From assembly GCA_030550205.1 (NCBI GenBank), contig JAUQPS010000009.1:1-34473 (forward strand): a DNA stretch of 34,473 nucleotides. The letters run 5' to 3'. Made by a program: the position numbers and the translations under genes. The notes under the pieces were generated by a model, which did no database searches, had not been told where the DNA came from, and saw nothing but the letters and a program-made list of their open reading frames with translations. Below are positions 24,272-31,612 of this stretch, in pieces (the first letter of the stretch is position 1; every line of letters begins with the position of its first letter). Origin of the DNA: a bacterium. GTDB lineage: Bacteria; Hydrothermota; Hydrothermia; LBFQ01; DSFT01.

Positions 24272-24992
24272 TAAATTTAATAAATTCAGTATAATTTTTA
24301 AAATTTGTTCCAAGTGGGTCAATTGAAATAATTTTAAAGTTATTTTTTATAAAAGGTTTTAGCATTTGCTCGCTATAATAACTTTCTACAATTAAAATTT
24401 TATCTTTTGAATTCAATGCTTTTTCTAAATCACTTGGCAGAATATCACCATGCCCTTCTTTTAATAATATTGCTTCAATTTTTAAATTGTAATGCCTTAA
24501 AAATGGTTCAAATGATGTATGAAATAATATAAAACTTTTTTTAACATCCTTTGAATAAATTTTATTTAAACTATCAATTGATTTTAATTTTTCTTTAAGT
24601 TCTATAAGCTTTTGCTTTTCATAGGAAATTTTGCATTTTAATAAAATATCTTCAATTTTATCTAAATTATTTAAGATGAAAGTGGGATTTGTCCAAATAT
24701 GTGGATTTTGTTCGCTTTGTAATAGTTTTAATTTATATTTTGCTTTTATATTTTTTGCCCAAGTTTCAAAATTATCTGAAATATATATAAAAGCACAACT
24801 ATTTTGAGCATTTAAAATTTTTTTAATAGAAGGCTCAAAACTATGAATATCCAAAGGATTTTCAATAATAGCTTCTGAATTAACTGAAATTTCATTTAAA
24901 ACAAGCTTTAATGGATATATTGAAACAAAAACTTTTTCATCCTTTACATTTTTACAAGCAATTAAAATAAGTAATAAAATTAAATTTCGCAT
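24222..24992 (-). CDS. ZnuA-like zinc/manganese-binding lipoprotein
   Basis: A 256-aa solute-binding protein of the cluster A-I (metal ABC) family. The signal peptide MRNLILLLILIAC ends in a lipobox with Cys13 as the lipid anchor. Metal ligand positions match the family: H50 in LDIHSFEPS, H98 in QNPHIWTNP, H158 in FHTSFEPFL, and an acidic residue near D225 in SIDPLGTNF. The Glu-rich, His-rich loop seen in some ZnuA proteins is absent. It should capture Zn or Mn for an ABC importer, but no permease or ATPase is adjacent. It starts two bases after the stop of the coiled-coil gene, so both are one transcript, and it converges on murJ with a 50-base overlap. Confidence 0.85.
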   Translation of the reverse strand: MRNLILLLILIACKNVKDEKVFVSIYPLKLVLNEISVNSEAIIENPLDIHSFEPSIKKILNAQNSCAFIYISDNFETWAKNIKAKYKLKLLQSEQNPHIWTNPTFILNNLDKIEDILLKCKISYEKQKLIELKEKLKSIDSLNKIYSKDVKKSFILFHTSFEPFLRHYNLKIEAILLKEGHGDILPSDLEKALNSKDKILIVESYYSEQMLKPFIKNNFKIISIDPLGTNFKNYTEFIKFISESILLNKYVLKENL

Positions 24993-24994
24993 AA

Positions 24995-26140
24995 TTACAT
25001 TTTCAATTCTTCCGCTTCATTAATAATTTTTATATTAAATTCTTGTGCAAGCTCTAAAACTCCACCTGGATAAACAAATGGACTTATAAAAATTTTATCA
25101 TCAATTTTCCTTTTAAATTTCATTTCATATAATTGAACCTTTTTTTCAAATGCAAATATATCTGATTTATCAACAGAAGATTTTATTTCTATTGCTATTG
25201 TTTTACCATTTGTTATAATAAGGTCTATTTCAATAGTTGAGGGTTTTGAGAATACATAACCTTCATCATCAAAGAAAATTAATTTTTCTACCTTAAATCC
25301 CATGTCCTTTAATAAATAAGCAATTGAATTTCTGAAAGTATTTTCTGATTCAATTCCCCATCGCGCTCCAAGAGAACTTATTTTGTTATCTATGTATTTT
25401 TTCATTTCATCAAATTTTTTATTTATTCTTTCAAATTGTTCTTGATTAGCTTTTCTCATTTCTTCAATTGCCTGTGTTAAGTTATTTACCCTTTCAGTTA
25501 GTTCGGCTAATGCTTTTTCTAATCTATCAATTCTTTCACCATGTTCTTTTGTTATTTCTCTTAATTCACCAACTGCTTGTGTTAATTCAATTACTACTTT
25601 TTCCAATTTTTCTATTCTTTCACCATGTTGTTTTGTTATTTCTCTTAATTCATTAACAGATTGTCTTAATTCACTAACTGCTTGTGTTAGTTCCATTACT
25701 GCTTTTTCCAATTTTTCTATCCTTTCACTATGTTGTTTTGTTATTTCTCTTAATTCATTTACTGCTTGTGTTAAACTTTCAATAGCTTTCCATATTCTTT
25801 GAAATTCTTCATTCATCCTTTGTTCTATTCTATCCATTCTTTCATTGCTTTCCCTAATAGCTTGTGTTAATTCCATTATTTTTTCACCTTGCTCTTTCGT
25901 TATTTGCCTTAATTCATTTACTGCTTGTGTTAGATTATCTACTCTCTGACCAAGAACTTCAACAGTTTTCCATAACCTTTCATTTACTCTATTCCCTTCT
26001 CTAATTATATCCCACAATTCTTGTATCATTTTCCTATTTTGCTCTATCTCTTCCTTTATTATGATTTCTACAATCTCCCTTATAGATTCTCTATACTCCT
26101 CTGGAAGTTTTTCTAATATCTTGTTTATTTTCTCTATCAT
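24995..26140 (-). CDS. Coiled-coil protein with C-terminal PD-(D/E)XK nuclease-like domain
   Basis: A 381-aa protein in two parts. Residues about 30-260 form a long coiled coil built from near-repeats of the type ELTQAVNELREITKQHGERI. The C-terminal part (about 265-381) resembles a restriction-endonuclease fold: WGIESENTFRNSIAYLLKDMGF, then EIDLIITNGKTIAIEIKSS with the D...ExK signature. This matches the DUF3782-type proteins that are frequent in thermophilic archaea and hot-spring bacteria; their function is not known. It may be a nuclease or a structural DNA-binding protein. The start ATG follows TAAAAT by seven bases with no ribosome site, so it is predicted leaderless. It is divergent from the FadN-type gene across 46 bases. 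Confidence 0.8.
   Translation of the reverse strand: MIEKINKILEKLPEEYRESIREIVEIIIKEEIEQNRKMIQELWDIIREGNRVNERLWKTVEVLGQRVDNLTQAVNELRQITKEQGEKIMELTQAIRESNERMDRIEQRMNEEFQRIWKAIESLTQAVNELREITKQHSERIEKLEKAVMELTQAVSELRQSVNELREITKQHGERIEKLEKVVIELTQAVGELREITKEHGERIDRLEKALAELTERVNNLTQAIEEMRKANQEQFERINKKFDEMKKYIDNKISSLGARWGIESENTFRNSIAYLLKDMGFKVEKLIFFDDEGYVFSKPSTIEIDLIITNGKTIAIEIKSSVDKSDIFAFEKKVQLYEMKFKRKIDDKIFISPFVYPGGVLELAQEFNIKIINEAEELKM
25450..25960 (-). repeat. In-gene tandem near-repeats encoding the coiled coil
   Basis: Units of roughly 75-105 bases recur four to six times, each encoding variants of LTQAVNELREITKQHGERIE. They differ by point changes and by length, consistent with expansion by slippage or unequal exchange. 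The repeated DNA could change copy number between strains. Confidence 0.7.
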
Positions 26141-26186
26141 AAGGAAAATTTTAAAGCTTATTAAAATCCTTTAAACTTTTAAAACT
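26141..26186. promoter_or_regulatory. Divergent promoters, coiled-coil gene and fadN-type gene
   Basis: A 46-base gap serves both genes. On the minus strand CTTTAAAATTTTC (26156-26144) has its TAAAAT seven bases from the ATG at 26140. On the plus strand TTTAAACTTT places TAAACT nine bases before the ATG at 26187. There is no Shine-Dalgarno on either side. Both transcripts are predicted to begin at or within a few bases of the start codon. Confidence 0.55.
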
Positions 26187-28493
26187 ATGAGAATAAAAAA
26201 AGTTGCTGTTCTTGGAGCTGGAACAATGGGCTCACAGATTGCTGCCCATTTAGCAAATGCTGGATTGGATGTAATTCTTTTAGACTTAAATAAAGAAGTT
26301 GCAAGAAATGGACTTAAAAGAGCTCTTGAAATTAACCCTCCTGCTTTTATGGATAAGAATTTTAGATATTTTATAAAGGTTGGTGGATTTGATGAAAATT
26401 TTGATATGATAAAAGATGCAGATTGGATTATAGAAGCAGTTGTTGAAAAATTGGATATTAAAAGAGAAATTTTTGAAAAAGTTGAAAAATATAGAAAGCC
26501 TTCAAGTATTGTATCAAGTAATACTTCTGGAATTCCCATTCATTTATTAGCTGAAAATAGAAGTGATAATTTTAAGGAGAATTTTTTAGGAACACACTTC
26601 TTTAATCCCCCAAGGTATATGAAATTGCTTGAAATTATTCCTACTAAATGGACTAAAAAAGAAGTTATAGAAGAAATTAAAGCATTTTGTGAAGAATATC
26701 TTGGAAAGGGTGTAGTTATAGCAAAGGATACACCAAATTTTATAGCAAATAGAATTGGTATATTTTCAATAATGATGGTATTTAAATTGATGAAAGAAAT
26801 GGATTTGACAATAGAGGAGGTAGATTATCTTACTGGGGAGATTATTGGAAGGCCAAGAACCGCTACATTTAGATTAGCAGATTTAGTTGGAGTTGATGTT
26901 TTATATAATGTTGCAAAAAATTTAAACATTTTATTGAAAGATGATGAATTTAAAGATGTTTTTGAAATTCCACAATTTTTACAAGAAATGATTAATAGGA
27001 ATTTAATTGGTGATAAAGTGAAAGCTGGATTTTATAAGAAGGAGAATGATAAGCGTTTTGTTTTAGATTTAAATACGCTTGAATATAGAGAGCAAAAGCA
27101 AGTTAATTTACCAGAATTTATGCAAATTCAAAATATAGAAAATCTTGAAGATAGAATAAGAGCGATATTTAACTTAAATACTAAACATGCAGAATTTTTG
27201 AAAAAGTTAATCATTTCAATTTCTCTTTATAGCTTAAATAGAGTTGGTGAGATTGCTGATGATATAGTAAATATTGATAATGGTATGAAATGGGGGTTTA
27301 ATTGGAAAGTAGGACCATTTGAAACTATTGATATTATTACTACTGAAAAGTTTAAAAATTATGTCAAAGAGTATAATTTGCCCTTAAATAAGGAAATTCC
27401 AGATAGGTTTTATAAGGATAATAACTATTATGATTTTAATTCAAAAAGTTATAAGCCTATTGAAAGAAGGAAAGAAATTATAATTATTTCTGAAATTAAA
27501 GCAAAAAATAAGGTTATTATTGAAAATCCAGAAGCAAGCATTATTGATTTGGATGATGGCGTTTTATTATTGGAATTTCATTCAAAAGCAAATTCTATTG
27601 GAATTGGAACAATCAGTATGCTAAATACTGCTTTGGATATACTTGAAAAGGAAAAAAGGTTTATAGGGCTTGTTATAACAAATGATGATGAAAGGACATT
27701 TTCAGCAGGTGCTAATTTAGGTTTAATTGCAATGTCAATAGGAGAAGGAGCTTTTGATGAAGTTGAAAGGGCGGTTGTATCATTTCAAAAAGTTAATATG
27801 AGAATGAAATACTCAAAAAAGCCAATTGTAGCTGGTGCATTTGGTATAGCGGTTGGTGGAGGATGTGAGGTATTATTACATACCCATAGAATTGTTTCTC
27901 ATAGTGAGCTTTATACTGGACTTGTTGAGGTTGGTGTGGGATTAATTCCTGCTGGTGGTGGAACAAAAGAATTTACAATAAGAGCTTTGAATTATCCTGA
28001 AAATGTTGAAAATTATGATATTTTCCCTATATTTAGATTATATCTTGAAAATATAGGAACTGCAAAAGTTAGTTCATCTGCTTTTGAGGCAAAGAAAATG
28101 GGAATTTTAAGGGAGGGAGATATAATTGTTTTTAATAGGGATTTCTTAACATATTATGCTAAAAATATGGTTATTGGACTTTATAATAGTGGATTTAAAG
28201 GTTTTTATGGACCTGCACGGGTTAGAATGCTTGGATGGGATGGATATAGTGCAGTTTTGGCAAGTTTAGTAAATCTTAAAAAAGGTAAATTTATAACTGA
28301 ATATGATGCATTTATTATAGAGAAATTGGCTTATGTTATGACAGGTGGTCCTGATGTTGCACCTGGAACGATATTTGATGAATGGCAAATTTTGGAATTA
28401 GAAAAGAAAGTTTTTATGGAGCTTGTGAAACAAAAGAAGACACAAGAAAGGATATTTTATTTCTTGAAAAATAGAAAGCCTTTAAGAAATTAG
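26187..28493 (+). CDS. 3-hydroxyacyl-CoA dehydrogenase/enoyl-CoA hydratase fusion, FadN type
   Basis: A 768-aa bifunctional beta-oxidation enzyme with the dehydrogenase first and the hydratase second, as in Bacillus FadN. The Rossmann motif G10-A-G-T-M-G15 binds NAD, and H137 in GTHFFNPPRYMKLLEI is the predicted catalytic His. A second dehydrogenase-type helical part runs to about residue 400. The hydratase begins near residue 450; E561 in GGGCE and E581 in GLVEVGVG have the same 20-residue spacing as the two catalytic glutamates of crotonase. It hydrates enoyl-CoA and oxidises the hydroxyacyl-CoA, in fatty-acid breakdown or, in reverse, in synthesis of short acyl-CoAs. Thiolase and acyl-CoA dehydrogenase genes are not in the window. 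A small membrane-protein gene follows nine bases later. Confidence 0.93.
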   Translation: MRIKKVAVLGAGTMGSQIAAHLANAGLDVILLDLNKEVARNGLKRALEINPPAFMDKNFRYFIKVGGFDENFDMIKDADWIIEAVVEKLDIKREIFEKVEKYRKPSSIVSSNTSGIPIHLLAENRSDNFKENFLGTHFFNPPRYMKLLEIIPTKWTKKEVIEEIKAFCEEYLGKGVVIAKDTPNFIANRIGIFSIMMVFKLMKEMDLTIEEVDYLTGEIIGRPRTATFRLADLVGVDVLYNVAKNLNILLKDDEFKDVFEIPQFLQEMINRNLIGDKVKAGFYKKENDKRFVLDLNTLEYREQKQVNLPEFMQIQNIENLEDRIRAIFNLNTKHAEFLKKLIISISLYSLNRVGEIADDIVNIDNGMKWGFNWKVGPFETIDIITTEKFKNYVKEYNLPLNKEIPDRFYKDNNYYDFNSKSYKPIERRKEIIIISEIKAKNKVIIENPEASIIDLDDGVLLLEFHSKANSIGIGTISMLNTALDILEKEKRFIGLVITNDDERTFSAGANLGLIAMSIGEGAFDEVERAVVSFQKVNMRMKYSKKPIVAGAFGIAVGGGCEVLLHTHRIVSHSELYTGLVEVGVGLIPAGGGTKEFTIRALNYPENVENYDIFPIFRLYLENIGTAKVSSSAFEAKKMGILREGDIIVFNRDFLTYYAKNMVIGLYNSGFKGFYGPARVRMLGWDGYSAVLASLVNLKKGKFITEYDAFIIEKLAYVMTGGPDVAPGTIFDEWQILELEKKVFMELVKQKKTQERIFYFLKNRKPLRN

Positions 28494-28502
28494 GAGGAAA
28501 TT

Positions 28503-28907
28503 ATGAGACTTACAGAAGGCGAAGAGAAAATTGCAGAATATCATTTTAAGAAGGGTGGTAAAATACTTATACTTACAAATAAGAGGTTAGTTGTAATTTA
28601 TAAAAATTCAGAAGAAAGTTATCCATTAAATAAAATTATAAGTGTTAAAATTTCTCAATATCGCTTTTGGATTTGGAGTGTAATAGGATTAGCTATGATA
28701 ATTTTAGGTTTTTTCTCTTTGCCTTCTGATTTTAGTATAATTGGACTTATATTAATAATCTCAGGAATTTTGCTTGTATTTTTTGGTTTGCAAAAAAAGC
28801 TTTTAGTTGTCATAACACATCAAGGAGGACAAAAGAAGTTTGAAGGAGGAAGTAAAGATAAAGAGTTAATAGATTTTATAGATGCAGTAAATTCAAAGTT
28901 GTCATAA
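28503..28907 (+). CDS. Small membrane protein with PH-like domain
   Basis: A 134-aa protein. Residues 1-50 look like a bacterial PH-like (GRAM/YdbT-type) fold: GEEKIAEYHFKKGGKILILT followed by NKRLVVIYKNS. Two membrane helices follow, WIWSVIGLAMIILGFFSL and FSIIGLILIISGILLVFF, then a cytoplasmic end with VITHQGGQKKFEGGS. It has an AGGAGG site and follows the FadN-type gene closely, so it belongs to that transcript. Function unknown; such proteins are thought to act at the membrane in stress or lipid sensing. No catalytic motif is visible. Confidence 0.65.
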   Translation: MRLTEGEEKIAEYHFKKGGKILILTNKRLVVIYKNSEESYPLNKIISVKISQYRFWIWSVIGLAMIILGFFSLPSDFSIIGLILIISGILLVFFGLQKKLLVVITHQGGQKKFEGGSKDKELIDFIDAVNSKLS

Positions 28908-28924
28908 GTTGTTATAATAATTTG

Positions 28925-28936
28925 CTTTAAAATTTC
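28925..28936 (+). promoter_or_regulatory. Promoter element of nuoC
   Basis: CTTTAAAATTTC within TTGCTTTAAAATTTC. The TAAAAT core ends nine bases before the ATG at 28943 and there is no Shine-Dalgarno, so the nuoC transcript is predicted to be leaderless. Confidence 0.6.
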
Positions 28937-28942
28937 AAAACT

Positions 28943-29401
28943 ATGCTTGAAAATATCAAACAGGAATTAAGTGATTATTTAATAGATTATGTTGAGGGGA
29001 TAGATATGCCAACATTTATAATTAAAAAAGAAGCTCTTTTAAATGCTATTAAAATCTTATATGATAAATTTAACTTTAAAATGCTTATAGATATAACTGC
29101 GGTTGATTGGTTAAATAAAAAACCAAAACGATTTGAAGTTGTTTATCATTTGAGAAATATTGATGAAAATATAAGAATTAGAATTAAGGTGCCAACTGAT
29201 GAGAATGAAGAAGTTGATAGTATTACTTCAATTTATAAAGGAGCAAATTGGCTTGAAAGAGAAGTTTATGATATGTTTGGAATTAAATTTAAAAATCATC
29301 CAAACCTTGAAAGAATACTTCTTTGGGATAATTTCCCAGGACATCCATTAAGAAAAGACTTCTTTATTAGGACGGAAGTTCCACTTCCAGAGAATGAATA
29401 A
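28943..29401 (+). CDS. nuoC: NADH dehydrogenase/hydrogenase subunit NuoC (30 kDa)
   Basis: A 152-aa protein of the respiratory-chain 30-kDa subunit family, part of the peripheral arm of complex I and of related membrane-bound hydrogenases. The signature WLEREVYDMFGIKFKNHPNL with GHPLRKDF near the C-terminus is complete. No nuoB, nuoD or other complex I gene is beside it, which is unusual, since nuoC normally lies between them. It may serve a complex encoded elsewhere. Its predicted transcript is leaderless. The stop shares its last base with the start of the phosphoesterase gene (TAATG), so the two are coupled. Confidence 0.88.
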   Translation: MLENIKQELSDYLIDYVEGIDMPTFIIKKEALLNAIKILYDKFNFKMLIDITAVDWLNKKPKRFEVVYHLRNIDENIRIRIKVPTDENEEVDSITSIYKGANWLEREVYDMFGIKFKNHPNLERILLWDNFPGHPLRKDFFIRTEVPLPENE

Positions 29402-30135
29402 TGAAAATTGCTATTTTATCTGATATTCATGGAAATTTAGAAGCTTTGGAAAGTGTATTAAGGGAAGTTTATAAAAGGAGAGTTGATAAAATAATATGTC
29501 TTGGAGATTTAATAGATTATGGACCTAATCCTAATGAAGTTGTAGAAATTTCAAAAAGAGAATTTGATATTATAGTAATGGGAAATCACGATTATGCAGT
29601 AATTGATAGAAATATAATTGAGGAATTTACACTTATTGCAAGAAGTTCAATAATTTGGACCTTGAATGTTCTTGAAGAAGAAAATAAACTATTTATTTCA
29701 TCTTTAAAATTTGAAGAATTTTTAAAAGATATTCATATTGTTCATGCTTGTCCAAAATATCCTTTGGATTGGACATATATTTTAAGTGTTTATGAAGCAA
29801 AAATTTACTTTCAATATACTGAAAGTTTTATAACTCTTATAGGTCATACTCATATTCCCGCTATGTTTGTAAAACATTTCTCAAAAATTGAGCATATTAT
29901 TCCTGAACCATTTGAAATTTATGAACTAAACGAAAATTATCAATATATGCTAAATCCAGGCAGTGTGGGACAACCAAGAGATAGGGATTATAGAGCAAGT
30001 TTTGCAATTCTTGATTTAAATAACCTTACTTTTCAAATTATAAAAGTTGATTATGATTTTCAAACCACAAAGAAAAAAATTTTAGAAAATAATTTGCCCC
30101 ATATACTAGCTTATAGATTGGAAACTGGGAGTTAA
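29401..30135 (+). CDS. Calcineurin-like metallophosphoesterase, YfcE/MJ0936 type
   Basis: A 244-aa two-metal phosphoesterase. The metal motifs are in order: D8-x-H10 in LSDIHGN, G35-D36 in CLGDLIDYG, G61-N-H-D64, a HACP segment and GHTHIP. LNPGSVGQPRDRDYRASFAILD near the end is typical of the YfcE/MJ0936 branch. These enzymes hydrolyse phosphodiesters or phosphomonoesters; some act on cyclic nucleotides, but the natural substrate here cannot be told. Cytoplasmic, no signal peptide. The ATG overlaps the nuoC stop by one base. Next comes the formiminotransferase gene with its own promoter element. Confidence 0.88.
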   Translation: MKIAILSDIHGNLEALESVLREVYKRRVDKIICLGDLIDYGPNPNEVVEISKREFDIIVMGNHDYAVIDRNIIEEFTLIARSSIIWTLNVLEEENKLFISSLKFEEFLKDIHIVHACPKYPLDWTYILSVYEAKIYFQYTESFITLIGHTHIPAMFVKHFSKIEHIIPEPFEIYELNENYQYMLNPGSVGQPRDRDYRASFAILDLNNLTFQIIKVDYDFQTTKKKILENNLPHILAYRLETGS

Positions 30136-30150
30136 GTCATACTAATTTAA

Positions 30151-30162
30151 CTTTAAAATTTC
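30151..30162 (+). promoter_or_regulatory. Promoter element of the formiminotransferase gene
   Basis: CTTTAAAATTTC, with the TAAAAT core ending 11 bases before the ATG at 30171. No ribosome site lies between, so initiation is probably leaderless or nearly so. Confidence 0.6.
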
Positions 30163-30170
30163 AGAACTTT

Positions 30171-31610
30171 ATGAAGATGCCTTTAATAGAGTGTATTCCA
30201 AATTTTTCAGAAGGAAGAAGAAAAGATGTAATTGAAGAGATTGTAAATAGTGTTAAGATCCTGGGAATTGAAATTTTAGATGTTCATTCAGATGAAGACC
30301 ATAATAGGAGTGTAATTACATTTGTTGGCATTCCAAATCAAGTTGAAGAAGCAATTTTAAGAATGTTCGAAAAAGCTGTTAAGTTAATTGATTTAAATCA
30401 TCATACAGGAACGCATCCAAGAATAGGAGCAATTGATGTTGTTCCACTTGTTCCAATTAGAGATGTTAAAATTGAAGATGCTGTTAAATTATCAAGAAGG
30501 ATTGGAAAGAAAGTTTATGAATATTTTGGAATTCCTGTTTATTTTTATGAATTATCTGCAATTAGAGATGATAGAAAAGATTTACCAAGTATAAGAAATA
30601 TAGGTTTTGAGCGCTTAAAAGATGAGATTATGTATGATGATTATAGAATACCAGATATTGGAGAAAGAAAATTACATCCCACAGCAGGTGCAACTGTAAT
30701 AGGGGTTAGAGATTATTTAATAGCTTATAATGTTATATTAGATACGGATGACCTTGAAATTGCTAAAAAAATTGCAAGAAAAGTTAGAGAAAAAACTGGA
30801 TATTTTAAGGGGGTTAGAATTATTGCTATGTTTTTAGCAAGTAAAAAGAAATGTCAAATTTCTATGAATATATATCAACCAGATATTGTGGATTTAGATA
30901 TTTTATTGTATAATCTTGAAATTGTTGCAAAACGCTATGGAGTTAATATTATAAATAGTGAGATAATTGGGCTTGTTCCTTATAAAAAAATTGAAAGTGT
31001 TTTTAAAAATACACTTAGAATACCTGATGAAGTTGAAAATTTATCTATTGAAAAGAGAATATTTGATAATGTAAATGATGTTAAATTGTTAGTTTCCGCT
31101 ATTGGTTCAAAAATGCCATCAGCAGGTGGAGGATTAGCAGGAGCTATAAGCCTTGCTCTTGGAATTTCATTATTAAGAAAAGTTATTATTTTGTCTAAGG
31201 GAATATATTTTGATATTAAGAAGATTGATGAATTTATAGATAAGTCCTTTGAACTTGCCAAAAAGGATGGAGAAGCGTTTGAAAAATTATTAAAATTGAA
31301 GAGTTTTCAAGCACTTTCAGAATGCATAGATGTGTCTATGGAAATGGCTAATTTATGTTTGGAATGTGTAATGGATGTTGAAAAAATAATTGATAATGTT
31401 AGTGAAAATATAATTAGTGATTTAGGAATTGCACTTGAGTTAATGAGAAGTGCTATAAATTCTGCTAAATATAACATCTTGATAAATTTAAAATTTTCTG
31501 ATAATGAGGAGTTCAATATAAAAGTCTTAAATAGTTTTAGAGAGATTGAAGAAAAGTTCATATTCTTTTATGAAGCTTTTTCTTCAAAAATTTCATTAAG
31601 GCTATATTAA
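30171..31610 (+). CDS. Glutamate formiminotransferase/formimino-THF cyclodeaminase fusion
   Basis: A 479-aa bifunctional folate enzyme. The N-terminal domain (about 1-290) moves the formimino group of formiminoglutamate to tetrahydrofolate. It opens LIECIPNFSEGRR and has NHHTGTHPRIGAIDVVPLVP, in which H82 has the same number as the catalytic His of the mammalian enzyme. The C-terminal domain (about 300-479) is the cyclodeaminase, which releases ammonia to give 5,10-methenyl-THF; PSAGGG at 316-321 is its glycine-rich motif. The fusion is somewhat shorter than the mammalian protein of about 540 aa. It normally ends the histidine-degradation route; no other hut gene is here. Two bases separate it from purL, so it may feed one-carbon units toward purine synthesis. 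Confidence 0.92.
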   Translation: MKMPLIECIPNFSEGRRKDVIEEIVNSVKILGIEILDVHSDEDHNRSVITFVGIPNQVEEAILRMFEKAVKLIDLNHHTGTHPRIGAIDVVPLVPIRDVKIEDAVKLSRRIGKKVYEYFGIPVYFYELSAIRDDRKDLPSIRNIGFERLKDEIMYDDYRIPDIGERKLHPTAGATVIGVRDYLIAYNVILDTDDLEIAKKIARKVREKTGYFKGVRIIAMFLASKKKCQISMNIYQPDIVDLDILLYNLEIVAKRYGVNIINSEIIGLVPYKKIESVFKNTLRIPDEVENLSIEKRIFDNVNDVKLLVSAIGSKMPSAGGGLAGAISLALGISLLRKVIILSKGIYFDIKKIDEFIDKSFELAKKDGEAFEKLLKLKSFQALSECIDVSMEMANLCLECVMDVEKIIDNVSENIISDLGIALELMRSAINSAKYNILINLKFSDNEEFNIKVLNSFREIEEKFIFFYEAFSSKISLRLY

Positions 31611-31612
31611 CT

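Noticed and set aside
26171-26539. A 122-aa open frame antisense to the start of the FadN-type gene
   Set aside because: The sense strand encodes the well-conserved Rossmann domain; the antisense frame is an expected shadow.
29401-30135. Phosphoesterase as a cyclic-oligoadenylate degrading enzyme of the CRISPR system
   Set aside because: It belongs to a broad housekeeping family, sits 6 kb away in an operon with nuoC and shows no special feature.
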